Virus record (IMG/VR): IMGVR_UViG_3300042465_006905
Location: 1-53,787 of that record
Reading direction: 5' to 3' (one strand)
Length of the DNA stretch: 53,787 nucleotides
Source of the DNA: a virus
Shown: positions 36,718 through 45,665 of the stretch, in pieces
Numbering within the stretch: position 1 is the first letter of the stretch
How the letters are laid out: each line of letters opens with the position of its first letter
Notes under the pieces: generated by a model
The model's database searches: none
Seen by the model: the letters and a program-made list of their open reading frames with translations, nothing else
What the model was told of the DNA's origin: nothing
Made by a program: the position numbers and the translations under genes

Positions 36718-38062
36718 CGAAACAGATTTAGAATACAAGCACAGAGTAATCGACATCAAGTCAGCCAGTTTCTGTGGAGCCAAATGGTACAATGCCACCA
36801 TTTGGCTAGGATCGGGCCAGACAACCAGTTGTCATCATCCTTTGCCGCATGCCATTGATCGAGATGAAATTAAAACCAATCCCAAGGCAATTCACAACAC
36901 ACAAAAGAAAAAAATGGAGCGTGAGCAAATGCAAAAGGGTGAGCGTCCCGCAGGTTGCGAATACTGTTGGAAGATAGAAGATATTAAAACAGATCCTTTC
37001 CCTGCCGCTATCAGTGATCGTGTTTATAAAACCGTAATATACAGTGACGAGGATCTAGCCCATGCACATAGAACACCTGCCAGCGAAGATGTCGATCTTC
37101 AAACGCTTGAAATTGCTTTTGATAGAACTTGTCAGTTTGCTTGTAGCTATTGTAACCCTGCTTTCAGTAGCACTTGGGTTAAAGATATTAAACAGCATGG
37201 ACCCTACACCAACCTGGTTAGTGACGGCAGGAACCATTTTACTCATGCTCATGATAGCAGTCAACTTTATAAATTTGGTGAAGTTAATCCGTATGTGGAA
37301 GCATTCCATAAATGGTGGGAAACAGATCTCCACAGAACCTTAAAGGAACTACGCATCACCGGCGGAGAACCCTTGATGAGTGCAGAGACTTGGAAACTAA
37401 TTGACTGGTTCAAAACAAACAAGGGTAAAAGCACTACTCGCTTGGCCATTAACAGTAACTTGGGCACTGATGTCGACATTGATCGCTTGCTAGACAGCAT
37501 TGACGGTGTTGAAGTTGACCTATACACCAGTAACGAAAGTATGAGCCTACAGGCAGAATATATTCGTGACGGGCTTGTGTTTGATGACTGGGCCAACAAT
37601 GTAGAACGCTTATTAGACTCAGGTCGGTTCCGTGGCATACATGTCATGGCAACCGTTAACGCATTGTGTTTAGACAGCCTAGACAGCTTTTTGGAAATGG
37701 TTATGAATTGGAAACGCGAGTATGGCAAAGATGCTGTTAACTTTTCGCTAAATATATTGCGCTTCCCAAGTTTTCAATCACTCACAGTACTACCCAAAGA
37801 TATCCGCCTGACCTATCACAACCGACTACATGACTTTGTCAACGGTTATAGACACGGCACAGAGATGCATGAATTTGAATGGAATCAATTATCACGACTG
37901 CTGAGTTATATTACTGAAGTAAGCGAAGCACACAAAGAAGCCATGTCTCAAACAATATTGCAACGCGACTTTAAAAACTTTTATCAACAATACGATCAGC
38001 GTCGAAACAAAAACTTCGCAGAAACATTTCCTGCATTAGCAGATTGGTATGATATGATATGA
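36701..38062 (+). CDS. Radical SAM protein with N-terminal Cys cluster (2)
   Basis: A 453-residue paralogue of the preceding protein. It has the core motif at Cys144, Cys148 and Cys151 (RTCQFACSYCNPAFSSTW) and RITGGEPLMS. The N-terminal auxiliary cysteines are FCGAKW, TSCHHP and GCEYCWKIE, with KTNPKAIHNT matching the KANPGALHNT segment of its neighbour. The two genes overlap by 17 bases. The ATG lies just before the upstream stop. The next gene overlaps by 4 bases (ATGA). The reaction is not predictable from sequence; members of the wider SPASM/twitch group modify peptides, sugars or proteins. Confidence 0.8.
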   Translation: MPKIVNETDLEYKHRVIDIKSASFCGAKWYNATIWLGSGQTTSCHHPLPHAIDRDEIKTNPKAIHNTQKKKMEREQMQKGERPAGCEYCWKIEDIKTDPFPAAISDRVYKTVIYSDEDLAHAHRTPASEDVDLQTLEIAFDRTCQFACSYCNPAFSSTWVKDIKQHGPYTNLVSDGRNHFTHAHDSSQLYKFGEVNPYVEAFHKWWETDLHRTLKELRITGGEPLMSAETWKLIDWFKTNKGKSTTRLAINSNLGTDVDIDRLLDSIDGVEVDLYTSNESMSLQAEYIRDGLVFDDWANNVERLLDSGRFRGIHVMATVNALCLDSLDSFLEMVMNWKREYGKDAVNFSLNILRFPSFQSLTVLPKDIRLTYHNRLHDFVNGYRHGTEMHEFEWNQLSRLLSYITEVSEAHKEAMSQTILQRDFKNFYQQYDQRRNKNFAETFPALADWYDMI

Positions 38063-39144
38063 TAAGTATTAGACATTTTGGATATTTTAATATACCACCA
38101 CATGGAGTAATTGATAACATATTAGGAAAACTAGAATTTAATCGCCCAGCAATATTTTTTATAATTGACCCGTTGACAGGTGAAGAACTTCCCTATGATG
38201 AAATGAAATTATTAGACAAAGATAATTTGTTTGTGATAGTTCACACCGGAGAAGGACATTCGCATTTAGAATTTGATATTCTTTTAAATCAGTTGTTGAA
38301 TATTGTTGGTGTTGTTCCCTCCCATATAACTTTATATACTGGATGTTTGTATGATCCACAAAGTCCAGTTAACAGTATAGGAACTATTGTTCCGCATTGC
38401 GGTGTAACTGTATCTTCAATCACACAGCATTTTATCAACTATCCAACAACACACCATTATGTATGTTTAAATAGATTACCTAGATGGGAAAGAGAAGAAA
38501 TAGTTACTGCATTACTTGATCGTAAAATAGATATGTATGGAAAAATTTCTTTTGCCTCAGCATTTACAAAAAATGAATACAGGCAGAAATTTAAAACTGA
38601 CAAAAGATACCGTGATAATTTTCCTTTGTATTTAGATGGAGTGCTTAAAAACATCAATCAAAGTTTTCAAATCGAAGACCAAAGTATAACAGGAGCTTTG
38701 TTTAATGTAGTTACAGAAAGCTCGTATGAAATAGTAGATAAATTATACATGTCTGATGATTCTACTCAAGAAACTATAACTGGACAATCGTTGCCTGTAT
38801 TTTCAGAAAAACTGTATAAATCATTTTTAGTTGGGCAAATTCCCATATTAGTAAGTCCATATTATACTGTTAATGTTGCTAGAGAGTTTGGGTTTGACAT
38901 GTTTGATGACATAATAGACCATGGTTACGATTTAGAAAAAGACGCAATCAAACGAATTCAATTGATAGCAGATCAAGTTGAAAAAATTTGTAATATGAGC
39001 ATACAGGATCTTGTTGCCTTAAAAGAAAAAATCATGCCCAGGTTAATAAAAAATTATAATCGTGTACACCATTGGGCATTTAATATAGATGGAGATTTGC
39101 CTCGTTGGGAAAAATATTTTAGACAACTTGGCGTGTTGGCATGA
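38059..39144 (+). CDS. Glycosyltransferase-like protein in an AT-rich gene
   Basis: A 361-residue protein. Its C-terminal half resembles fucosyltransferase-like enzymes: FNVVTESSYEIVD (Glu220), FSEKLYKSFLVGQIPILVSP (Ser249-Glu-Lys251), and GFDMFDDIIDHGYD. The inverted gene at 49,154-50,338 has the same landmarks (Glu251; TEKTFKP; DESYD), and both have an aromatic-x-x-NRL strand earlier. The nucleotide-sugar donor would bind around the E...EK region. The gene is far more AT-rich than its neighbours: two 60-base lines counted 17 and 16 G+C, against 30 in a line of the upstream gene. It overlaps by 4 bases at both ends, so if transferred it has been precisely integrated. Confidence 0.58.
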   Translation: MISIRHFGYFNIPPHGVIDNILGKLEFNRPAIFFIIDPLTGEELPYDEMKLLDKDNLFVIVHTGEGHSHLEFDILLNQLLNIVGVVPSHITLYTGCLYDPQSPVNSIGTIVPHCGVTVSSITQHFINYPTTHHYVCLNRLPRWEREEIVTALLDRKIDMYGKISFASAFTKNEYRQKFKTDKRYRDNFPLYLDGVLKNINQSFQIEDQSITGALFNVVTESSYEIVDKLYMSDDSTQETITGQSLPVFSEKLYKSFLVGQIPILVSPYYTVNVAREFGFDMFDDIIDHGYDLEKDAIKRIQLIADQVEKICNMSIQDLVALKEKIMPRLIKNYNRVHHWAFNIDGDLPRWEKYFRQLGVLA

Positions 39145-39968
39145 AACCAACTCTACCCTTCCTTGAAACAATGGCCACACAGGTATGTAACCTTAGTTGT
39201 AGTGGGTGTACCAACTACAGCGATTTACCACATCAGGGCTATGTTAGATGGACGGACATGGAACAAGATTTGACTGCTTGGTTGCAGGTAATGGATATTG
39301 CTGATTTTGGTATTATGGGCGGAGAACCATTGATCAATCCTGAGATACGCGAATGGTTGTATGGCGTAAGAGGTTTGATGCCACAAAGTCAAATACGATT
39401 TACTACCAATGGTTTGTTATTGAATCGACATTTTGATGTGCTGGATATAGCTCATGAAGTTGGTAATACGGTATTTAAAATTACAGTACATACTCCGGGG
39501 TCAGAAATTGAATCAGTAATACAACAGATATTTGACAAGTACAATTGGGAACCAGTCATTGAACATGGAATACAACGCTGGCGCACCACAAACAATTTGC
39601 GTTTTCAGATCAATCGCCCCGTTCAGTTTGTGAAAAGTTACAAAGGTGTGTATAATAACATGAGACCGTATGACTCTATTCCTGCAGAGAGTTTTGGTGC
39701 TTGCATTCAACAAACATGCCCATTGTTGTACAAAGGTAGAATTTACAAGTGTAGCACACAGGGACTATTGAAAGAAACATTGGCAAAAGTGGGAGATCCC
39801 AATTTAACAGAGTGGAAACCCTACTTGGTAGATGGTATTGGAGTAGATGACATTGATGATATTGATCATTTCGTGTCGAATTTTGGTAAGCCTGCGGCAG
39901 TGTGTCGTATGTGCCCAAGCAAACATAATCTAGACGCATTTATTATACACAAGGCAGAATTAAAATGA
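39141..39968 (+). CDS. Radical SAM protein, SPASM-like C-terminus
   Basis: A 275-residue protein, the smallest radical-SAM member here. The core motif lies right at the N-terminus: Cys16, Cys20, Cys23 (QVCNLSCSGCTNYSD), then FGIMGGEPLINP and RFTTNGLLL. Unlike the other four, extra cysteines are C-terminal (FGACIQQTCPLLYKGRIYKC and VCRMCPSKH), the usual SPASM/twitch placement. The N-terminal 10 residues and first strand match standard activating-enzyme-like radical-SAM folds. It overlaps both neighbours by 4 bases (ATGA). Substrate unknown. Confidence 0.8.
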   Translation: MKPTLPFLETMATQVCNLSCSGCTNYSDLPHQGYVRWTDMEQDLTAWLQVMDIADFGIMGGEPLINPEIREWLYGVRGLMPQSQIRFTTNGLLLNRHFDVLDIAHEVGNTVFKITVHTPGSEIESVIQQIFDKYNWEPVIEHGIQRWRTTNNLRFQINRPVQFVKSYKGVYNNMRPYDSIPAESFGACIQQTCPLLYKGRIYKCSTQGLLKETLAKVGDPNLTEWKPYLVDGIGVDDIDDIDHFVSNFGKPAAVCRMCPSKHNLDAFIIHKAELK

Positions 39969-42490
39969 CAGACAAACTAGACAACTATTACGAAAACTAC
40001 AACTACGGTGCCCGTACGCCTGTATATATGAAACAAGAAGAAATGCGTCCCGAACAATGGGACCGGTTGATCAAAACCAACAACTTCTGCATGATCCCGT
40101 GGATCCACATGCATGCCTTTCCGGATGGTCGTGCATATCCTTGTTGCCTAGGCGATCCAGACCACAGTGTGGGCAATCTTAAAACGCACACCATGAAAGA
40201 GATTTGGAATCAAGACCCTCTTAAACAGATGCGATTGAATATGCTGGAAGACAAGTCTTGTAAGGAGTGTACCAAGTGCATTGAGCAAGAGCGCAGTGAA
40301 CTGTTTAGTATGCGTAACAGTAGCAACAAGAACTTTGGACACCTGATCAATCTAGTAGATGAAACCAATTCAGATGGCAGCCTCAACGACTTTAAACTAC
40401 GCTACTATGATGTGCGTTTTAGCAACATCTGTAACTTTAGTTGCCGTAGTTGCGGTAGCCTGTTTAGTAGCAGTTGGCATCGTGACGAAAAGGCAGCTGG
40501 GTGGAATCCACAGCATCCACAGATCATGTTTGCCGGCAAAACCAAAGATGACATGTGGAATCAAATGCAAGAGCATATTCCACATCTGGAACAGATCTAT
40601 TGGGCAGGCGGTGAACCACTAATCATGGAAGAACACTATCGTGTACTGCGTGAACTAGTTGATCGCAAAATGTTTCATGTGCGACTAATCTACAATACCA
40701 ACTTCAGCGAAATGAAATTCAAAGGCCAGGATGTAATGGAACTTTGGAAACTGTTTGACTGTGTTAGTGTTGGAGCCAGTTTAGATGCCAGTTACCACCG
40801 TGGAGAGTATATGCGTAAAGGACAAGACTGGAAGCAAACAGTTGAAAACCGCGAGCGTATGCTTAAAGTATGTCCCAATGTAGACTTCTATGTCAGTTCG
40901 ACTGTTAGTCTAATGAATGTTATACACATTCCGGACTTTCATCAAGAATGGGTTGATCTAGGCCTACTGCGCCCAATGGATTGGAACATCAATATGTTGC
41001 AACATCCATTGCGTTATCGTGTAGACGCCCTGCCACCCAACTTGAAACGCCAAGCTCGTGATCGCATTGAAGAACATCTCGAATGGCTTGAACCCCTAGA
41101 CACCTTGACTCGTGCAACATCAGGTTACAAGGGTGTGTTAAACTTTATGGAACACAATGATAGTACAGCATACTTGCCTGACTTCTTTAAGGTCAACGAC
41201 TTGATTGATCGAGTGCGTAGCGAAAGTTTCTTTGAAACTTTTCCAGAGTTGATGGAAATGAAAAACTACAAGTTACCACAGACCATGTGTATGCTTCCTT
41301 GGGTCAGCATTGAAACTAGTCCGGTTGGTAGTGCCCGTCCTTGCTGTTTGGCCACAGACGAAGTCACAGACGAGTCAGGCAACAAGTATGACATGAATAA
41401 ACATACTGTGACTGAAATATACAACAGCAAGTACATGCAGGACCTGCGTCGAACATTCCGCGAAGGCAACAAACCTGCTACTTGTACTCGTTGTTGGGAA
41501 GAAGAAGATGCAGGCCGTACCAGCAAGCGTATGCACACACTAACAAGATTTAAAGAACGATATGCAGAAGTAGATTGGGAAAATGACAAACCTAATCAAC
41601 TTTGGTTCTTGGATTTAAAACTGGGTAACATCTGCAACTTGAAATGTCGTATCTGCGGCTCCTGGTCAAGCAGTAAATGGGTTCCGGAAGAAATGGACTA
41701 TATTAAGAGCCGTGGTGGTGATCCTAAAAAGCATATTGCCTACACCTGGCTCAAACAAGGCAACTGGCCTCGTAACGAAAACAGTCCGCGTTTTTGGGAA
41801 GACTTAAAAACAATCCTTCCACAGGTCAAATACTTTGAATTCACCGGAGGCGAACCTTTTATGATTCAAGAACATTTTAACCTGTTGAAGTTTGCTGTAG
41901 ATAACGGATATGCAGACAATATCGAAATACACTACAATACCAATGGTACTCACTTTCCAGAAGAGTTTATTGATACATGGAAAAAGTTTCGCAAGGTAGA
42001 AATTGCATTTAGTATTGACAATACCGGTGAACGCTTTGAGTTTGAACGCTCAGGTGCCAATTGGACTGAAGTAGAAGCAAACATCCAACGCTTCCATGCC
42101 ATGAAAAGGGATTGGCCTAAACTACGCACACAAGTCTGCATGACCATCAATGTACAAAATGTGTTATACTTGGAAGATCTGTGCAAGTGGGTAATACTGC
42201 AAAACTTTGATTACGATTACTTCAATATGATGCATGATCCCAAACACATGAATATTGGCTCAATGACAGAAGAAGCAAAAGCACTAGTAATTGACCGTTT
42301 AACCACCGGGGACTTTATCCCTCGCCACCGCAAAGAAATAGATCGTATTATTCAATTTATTAAAAACGGAACAACATTAGACAATGCACAGTTCTTAAAA
42401 GAGATGCAACGCACCGATGCTTATCGTGGTGAGAATTTTGCAGAAACACACACTGATATTGCTCGTGCAATGGGCTATGACAAAACCTGA
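39965..42490 (+). CDS. Tandem double radical SAM protein
   Basis: An 841-residue protein built from two complete modules. Module 1 (~30-420) has auxiliary cysteines NFCMIPW, YPCCLGDP and CKECTKC, the core motif at Cys156, Cys160, Cys163 (NICNFSCRSC) and YWAGGEPLIM. Module 2 (~440-841) repeats the layout with TMCMLPW, RPCCLATD, TCTRCWEEE, the core at Cys557, Cys561, Cys564 (NICNLKCRIC) and EFTGGEPFM. Each module also has an EIWN or EIYN helix. Both appear intact, so the protein may carry out two radical reactions or act on repeated sites. The next gene encodes a single module of the same type, suggesting duplication and fusion. Confidence 0.82.
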   Translation: MTDKLDNYYENYNYGARTPVYMKQEEMRPEQWDRLIKTNNFCMIPWIHMHAFPDGRAYPCCLGDPDHSVGNLKTHTMKEIWNQDPLKQMRLNMLEDKSCKECTKCIEQERSELFSMRNSSNKNFGHLINLVDETNSDGSLNDFKLRYYDVRFSNICNFSCRSCGSLFSSSWHRDEKAAGWNPQHPQIMFAGKTKDDMWNQMQEHIPHLEQIYWAGGEPLIMEEHYRVLRELVDRKMFHVRLIYNTNFSEMKFKGQDVMELWKLFDCVSVGASLDASYHRGEYMRKGQDWKQTVENRERMLKVCPNVDFYVSSTVSLMNVIHIPDFHQEWVDLGLLRPMDWNINMLQHPLRYRVDALPPNLKRQARDRIEEHLEWLEPLDTLTRATSGYKGVLNFMEHNDSTAYLPDFFKVNDLIDRVRSESFFETFPELMEMKNYKLPQTMCMLPWVSIETSPVGSARPCCLATDEVTDESGNKYDMNKHTVTEIYNSKYMQDLRRTFREGNKPATCTRCWEEEDAGRTSKRMHTLTRFKERYAEVDWENDKPNQLWFLDLKLGNICNLKCRICGSWSSSKWVPEEMDYIKSRGGDPKKHIAYTWLKQGNWPRNENSPRFWEDLKTILPQVKYFEFTGGEPFMIQEHFNLLKFAVDNGYADNIEIHYNTNGTHFPEEFIDTWKKFRKVEIAFSIDNTGERFEFERSGANWTEVEANIQRFHAMKRDWPKLRTQVCMTINVQNVLYLEDLCKWVILQNFDYDYFNMMHDPKHMNIGSMTEEAKALVIDRLTTGDFIPRHRKEIDRIIQFIKNGTTLDNAQFLKEMQRTDAYRGENFAETHTDIARAMGYDKT

Positions 42491-43775
42491 TACATTATGC
42501 ATGGCGCCGTGGACGCACACATATCTAAGCCCGCAAACTGAGCGTAGAATGTGTTGTGCGTCACGAGAACCCGCACAAAACTTTCAGCAATATATTGACA
42601 CTGCCGCTGGTACTGGTAAGTATATCCCTATAACTTTAGAAGAACATTGGAATAGTGATCATATGCGGAGTGTGCGACAGCGCATGATGGCCGGAGAAAC
42701 GTTATCCGAATGCGAAGTATGCAATGATCAACTGTTGAATACCAGTGTTTACCGTAGTTATTTTAATCAGTTGTTTGAACATAAGTACAATGAGGCGATG
42801 GCGAATACTACCGAGGACGGCAGTACAACCATGCTTCCGGTATCGTGGGACTACAGGTTTAGCAACCTGTGCAACTTCAAATGCCGTATGTGTGGAGACA
42901 TGTTAAGCAGTGCTTGGGAAACCGAGCAACGGCAACACGGCATGATCGATTGGGCCAATCCGAAGAATAATTGGATGCGGCCTGAAATTAAGAAAGACAT
43001 AGAAGGTTTTCAGCAACGACAGATAGAATGGGAATTTGAAAAAGCTGTCGAGGAACACCGTGTTGAAGAAGTATATTGGGTTGGTGGCGAGCCACTCATG
43101 TACGAGCAACATTGGAGATACATGACCCGTATAATAGAATTAGGAGATGGTCACAATGTTTACGCTCGTTACAACACCAACTTATCTAGAGTTGATTACA
43201 AAGGTATCAATCTGTATCGCGATATTCTCAGCAGGGTTCGTGATTGGCAGATATGTGCAAGCCTTGATGGCACGGAACAGATTGGCGAGTACATTAGAAC
43301 TGGTCTTGTCTATTCTCAGTGGCTTGAAAATTTCAGTAAGGCAATTGAGATCCGACGTAACAGTCGTCAAGTCAGAATTGACTTCACGCTCACTTTGCCC
43401 GGAATGTTCGAAGTTACACGCATTGAACAACTTGCACAAGAATTTGGAGTCGAAGTCCTTGCCAAAGTAATTTTTAGTTTTAGCCCGGACATAGTTATGA
43501 GCCCGTTAGCACTACCCAGAGAAATTTTACATCCTTGGGTAGACGAAACTATTAACCAGATGCAACATTCTGGCGCTCTACGGGACATACTTGTCCAGCT
43601 AAAAACTAGACCTACTTTTGCGGAGCAGTGGCCTGATGAATATCAGGCAGCCATTGCACGGGGTAAAGCTCGCGTGTTAAAATTAGAACAGATTAGAACA
43701 CAAAGTGTAACAATGACAGATATACTGGGTGCCCGTCCCGATGTACTCAAATGGTGGATGCAAATTGAAAGTTGA
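42477..43775 (+). CDS. Radical SAM protein, single module
   Basis: A 432-residue relative of each half of the preceding tandem protein. Auxiliary cysteines are TLCMAPW, RMCCASR and CEVCND; the core motif is at Cys132, Cys136, Cys139 (NLCNFKCRMC) and is followed by YWVGGEPLMYEQHW. ATG 42,477 (MTKPDTLCMAPW) was chosen because it places the FCMIPW-like motif at the N-terminus as in the relatives; an upstream TTG at 42,417 would lengthen the overlap to 74 bases. The chosen start overlaps the tandem gene by 14 bases. Confidence 0.78.
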   Translation: MTKPDTLCMAPWTHTYLSPQTERRMCCASREPAQNFQQYIDTAAGTGKYIPITLEEHWNSDHMRSVRQRMMAGETLSECEVCNDQLLNTSVYRSYFNQLFEHKYNEAMANTTEDGSTTMLPVSWDYRFSNLCNFKCRMCGDMLSSAWETEQRQHGMIDWANPKNNWMRPEIKKDIEGFQQRQIEWEFEKAVEEHRVEEVYWVGGEPLMYEQHWRYMTRIIELGDGHNVYARYNTNLSRVDYKGINLYRDILSRVRDWQICASLDGTEQIGEYIRTGLVYSQWLENFSKAIEIRRNSRQVRIDFTLTLPGMFEVTRIEQLAQEFGVEVLAKVIFSFSPDIVMSPLALPREILHPWVDETINQMQHSGALRDILVQLKTRPTFAEQWPDEYQAAIARGKARVLKLEQIRTQSVTMTDILGARPDVLKWWMQIES

Positions 43776-44847
43776 AGTAGTATTAAGAAACCCGTTAGAC
43801 AAAACAGATAAGATTAATTATACAATCGATGTCTACAACACACCAATGGGCTATCGTTGGCACAGAGCATTGCAAGACATACTACAGAAAAATCAGTATC
43901 TTGAAAAGAACTTTTGCTTCTTGGGTTTCCCCGACAGTCCGCGTAATCTAGATTACATCTGCCAGGAACTTACTTGGGCTAAAAATCAAATTAACACTTT
44001 CTTCAATAACCGATATTGTATCGAAGAAAACTTTACTGTGGATACACTACGTACAGGGCTTGAACCTAACCAAGCGATAATGAATCAACTACACAATCAC
44101 TTTGAACATTTGCAGGGCACTGTTTGGAGACTAAGCGATTGGTACAAACACGCAGACTACGATACTAAATTTGCTATTAGGCAATTAAACAATCTTTGTC
44201 ACGAAGCAGAAAGCCTAATGCTAAGTCAGCGTAAGCAAGCACAAGACTCACAGTGGATTCGCCCCAGCCAAATTACCACATTCTTAAACGCAGAAAGATT
44301 GGACTTTCCCTACAACTATAAAACAACATTTGATGAAACAAGATATGACAGACGCTTTGGCGAAGTTTACTTACACTGGACACAGATAGGTAAAACACTT
44401 TACGAAGTCTATAGAGACGAGGCAGGTGCAGACATAGACAAGACGGTGTGTGATGCTATTACACATCTGCGTTATTACAGTGGTGAGTTTGATATTGAGT
44501 GGGCACAAGATGTTGTGTTCAACGGACCACATCCTTGGCACACAACAGAAATGTCTGGCTTCCGCGAATGGTTGGTTCGTAATCGATTTAAATTAGAAGA
44601 TGTAGAATACAACTACGGGTATCATCCTGTGGGACAAGTTGAATTGGAAAAAAGTTTTGGTACCAACGACTATGCAAAAATTTGGCCCATATTATCTAAG
44701 TATCTTGACATTTACAGTATAACAGCAGGCGAACTTCGATCTGGACCAATCACAGCAGTTTATGACTATGCTTGGACTGATGAAGATTATCAACAACAAC
44801 AAATAGCGAGGTTAAAGCCAGGATATGATTATAGCAGCCGGAGATAG
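43765..44847 (+). CDS. Unknown protein of the radical-SAM operon
   Basis: A 360-residue protein I do not recognise. It is rich in aromatic and charged residues with no membrane segment and no obvious catalytic signature. Segments that stand out are YNTPMGYRWHRALQDIL, FEHLQGTVWRLSDWYKHAD and LHWTQIGKTLYEVYRDEAG. The start is uncertain. TTG 43,765 has GGTGGA 6 bases upstream and a short overlap (11 bases); ATG 43,741 and GTG 43,729 are alternatives in the same frame. Its place between the last radical-SAM gene and the SGNH hydrolases suggests a part in the same process, perhaps a substrate carrier or partner. That is only inference. Confidence 0.55.
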   Translation: MKVEVVLRNPLDKTDKINYTIDVYNTPMGYRWHRALQDILQKNQYLEKNFCFLGFPDSPRNLDYICQELTWAKNQINTFFNNRYCIEENFTVDTLRTGLEPNQAIMNQLHNHFEHLQGTVWRLSDWYKHADYDTKFAIRQLNNLCHEAESLMLSQRKQAQDSQWIRPSQITTFLNAERLDFPYNYKTTFDETRYDRRFGEVYLHWTQIGKTLYEVYRDEAGADIDKTVCDAITHLRYYSGEFDIEWAQDVVFNGPHPWHTTEMSGFREWLVRNRFKLEDVEYNYGYHPVGQVELEKSFGTNDYAKIWPILSKYLDIYSITAGELRSGPITAVYDYAWTDEDYQQQQIARLKPGYDYSSRR

Positions 44848-45592
44848 TTTTGTTTATGGCAGTGAGTTAGAAAGTCCTAATAACACATTTACCGCCCTAC
44901 TGGGTGCAGAAGAATGCGTAGCATGGCCTGGGTACGGAAATGATGCAATTGCCCGTACCACAATTGAGCGTTGCGAACAAGGTGGAGTCAGTGGTGTAGT
45001 GGTAAGTTGGACATTCCCCGGACGCTACGAATTTAGATTTGCGTACGAAACCCTACAAAAACATAGTCCTTGGTATTGTATCAATGCATGGACCATCAAG
45101 CAAGATGTAGAAGAAATTGAACAAGAGTTTGTTACTAAAGATAATGTTATATTGAATCATCAAATTGCCACTATTAACAGGGCGAAAAGAACAGGAGTTG
45201 CAGATTTTGCAGAAGTATTTTATCGACACGTTGGTAGCACAGAGTATTGGGAAATATACAGTAGTCTAAAAGAAATTGTTTATTTGCAAAATTATTTAAA
45301 ATTAAAATCAATACCTTTTATGTTTACCTGTGCTGATACCATACTGTTTTACCACGCAACTAAACGAGATAGTGTACTTGATAGTTTGTTTAATCAAATT
45401 GATTTTGATCATTGGTTTTTCTTTCCTGGCGGAAACGAATGGGAAACCACAGACCCAAGAGGTTTTTACCAGTGGGCTGTGGAGAATAAATACAAAGTAG
45501 GAACTACGCATCCACTTGAAGATGCACATAAAGATGCCGCCCAATTAATGCAGGGAAAATTCAATGAAATGGTTAAAAAATCTATACTATAG
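44825..45592 (+). CDS. SGNH-type hydrolase-like protein (1)
   Basis: A 255-residue protein with SGNH landmarks. Block I is AAGDSFVYGSEL (candidate nucleophile Ser8), a GYGNDAIART segment supplies a Gly/Asn oxyanion region, and THPLEDAHKDAAQLM near the C-terminus resembles the block V Asp/His element. SGNH enzymes are often esterases or acyl and acetyl hydrolases acting on glycans. It overlaps the upstream gene by 23 bases and the 33-aa ORF by 29 bases. The gene is AT-rich (15 and 13 G+C in two 60-base lines counted). No signal peptide is seen, so it probably acts in the host cytoplasm. Confidence 0.6.
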   Translation: MIIAAGDSFVYGSELESPNNTFTALLGAEECVAWPGYGNDAIARTTIERCEQGGVSGVVVSWTFPGRYEFRFAYETLQKHSPWYCINAWTIKQDVEEIEQEFVTKDNVILNHQIATINRAKRTGVADFAEVFYRHVGSTEYWEIYSSLKEIVYLQNYLKLKSIPFMFTCADTILFYHATKRDSVLDSLFNQIDFDHWFFFPGGNEWETTDPRGFYQWAVENKYKVGTTHPLEDAHKDAAQLMQGKFNEMVKKSIL

Positions 45593-45665
45593 AATTGTAC
45601 TAGAAATACGGTACCGTAAGAAACTTAAAGAGTTACGCAAAAGAGATCCGTTTATTTACAAATGA
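45564..45665 (+). CDS. 33-residue basic protein
   Basis: A short ORF encoding MKWLKNLYYRIVLEIRYRKK, then LKELRKRDPFIYK. It spans the apparent gap between the two SGNH genes, overlapping the first by 29 bases and the second by 4 bases (ATGA). It is strongly basic, with about a third Lys or Arg, and likely one amphipathic helix. Small proteins with a closing KRDPFIY-type sequence occur in marine T4-like phages as far as I recall, with no known role. It might bind nucleic acid or membrane. Support comes from exact start/stop coupling and sensible composition. Confidence 0.6.
   Translation: MKWLKNLYYRIVLEIRYRKKLKELRKRDPFIYK

Noticed and set aside
37062-37343. 93-codon hydrophobic ORF in the +1 frame of the second radical-SAM gene
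   Set aside because: Same shadow effect as 35,663; overlies the clearly coding radical-SAM core motif.
43147-43470. 107-codon ORF with one membrane-like stretch in the +1 frame of the 42,477 gene
   Set aside because: Lies within an intact radical-SAM gene, and an antisense ORF of similar length overlaps it. No ribosome-binding site or neighbouring gene supports it.
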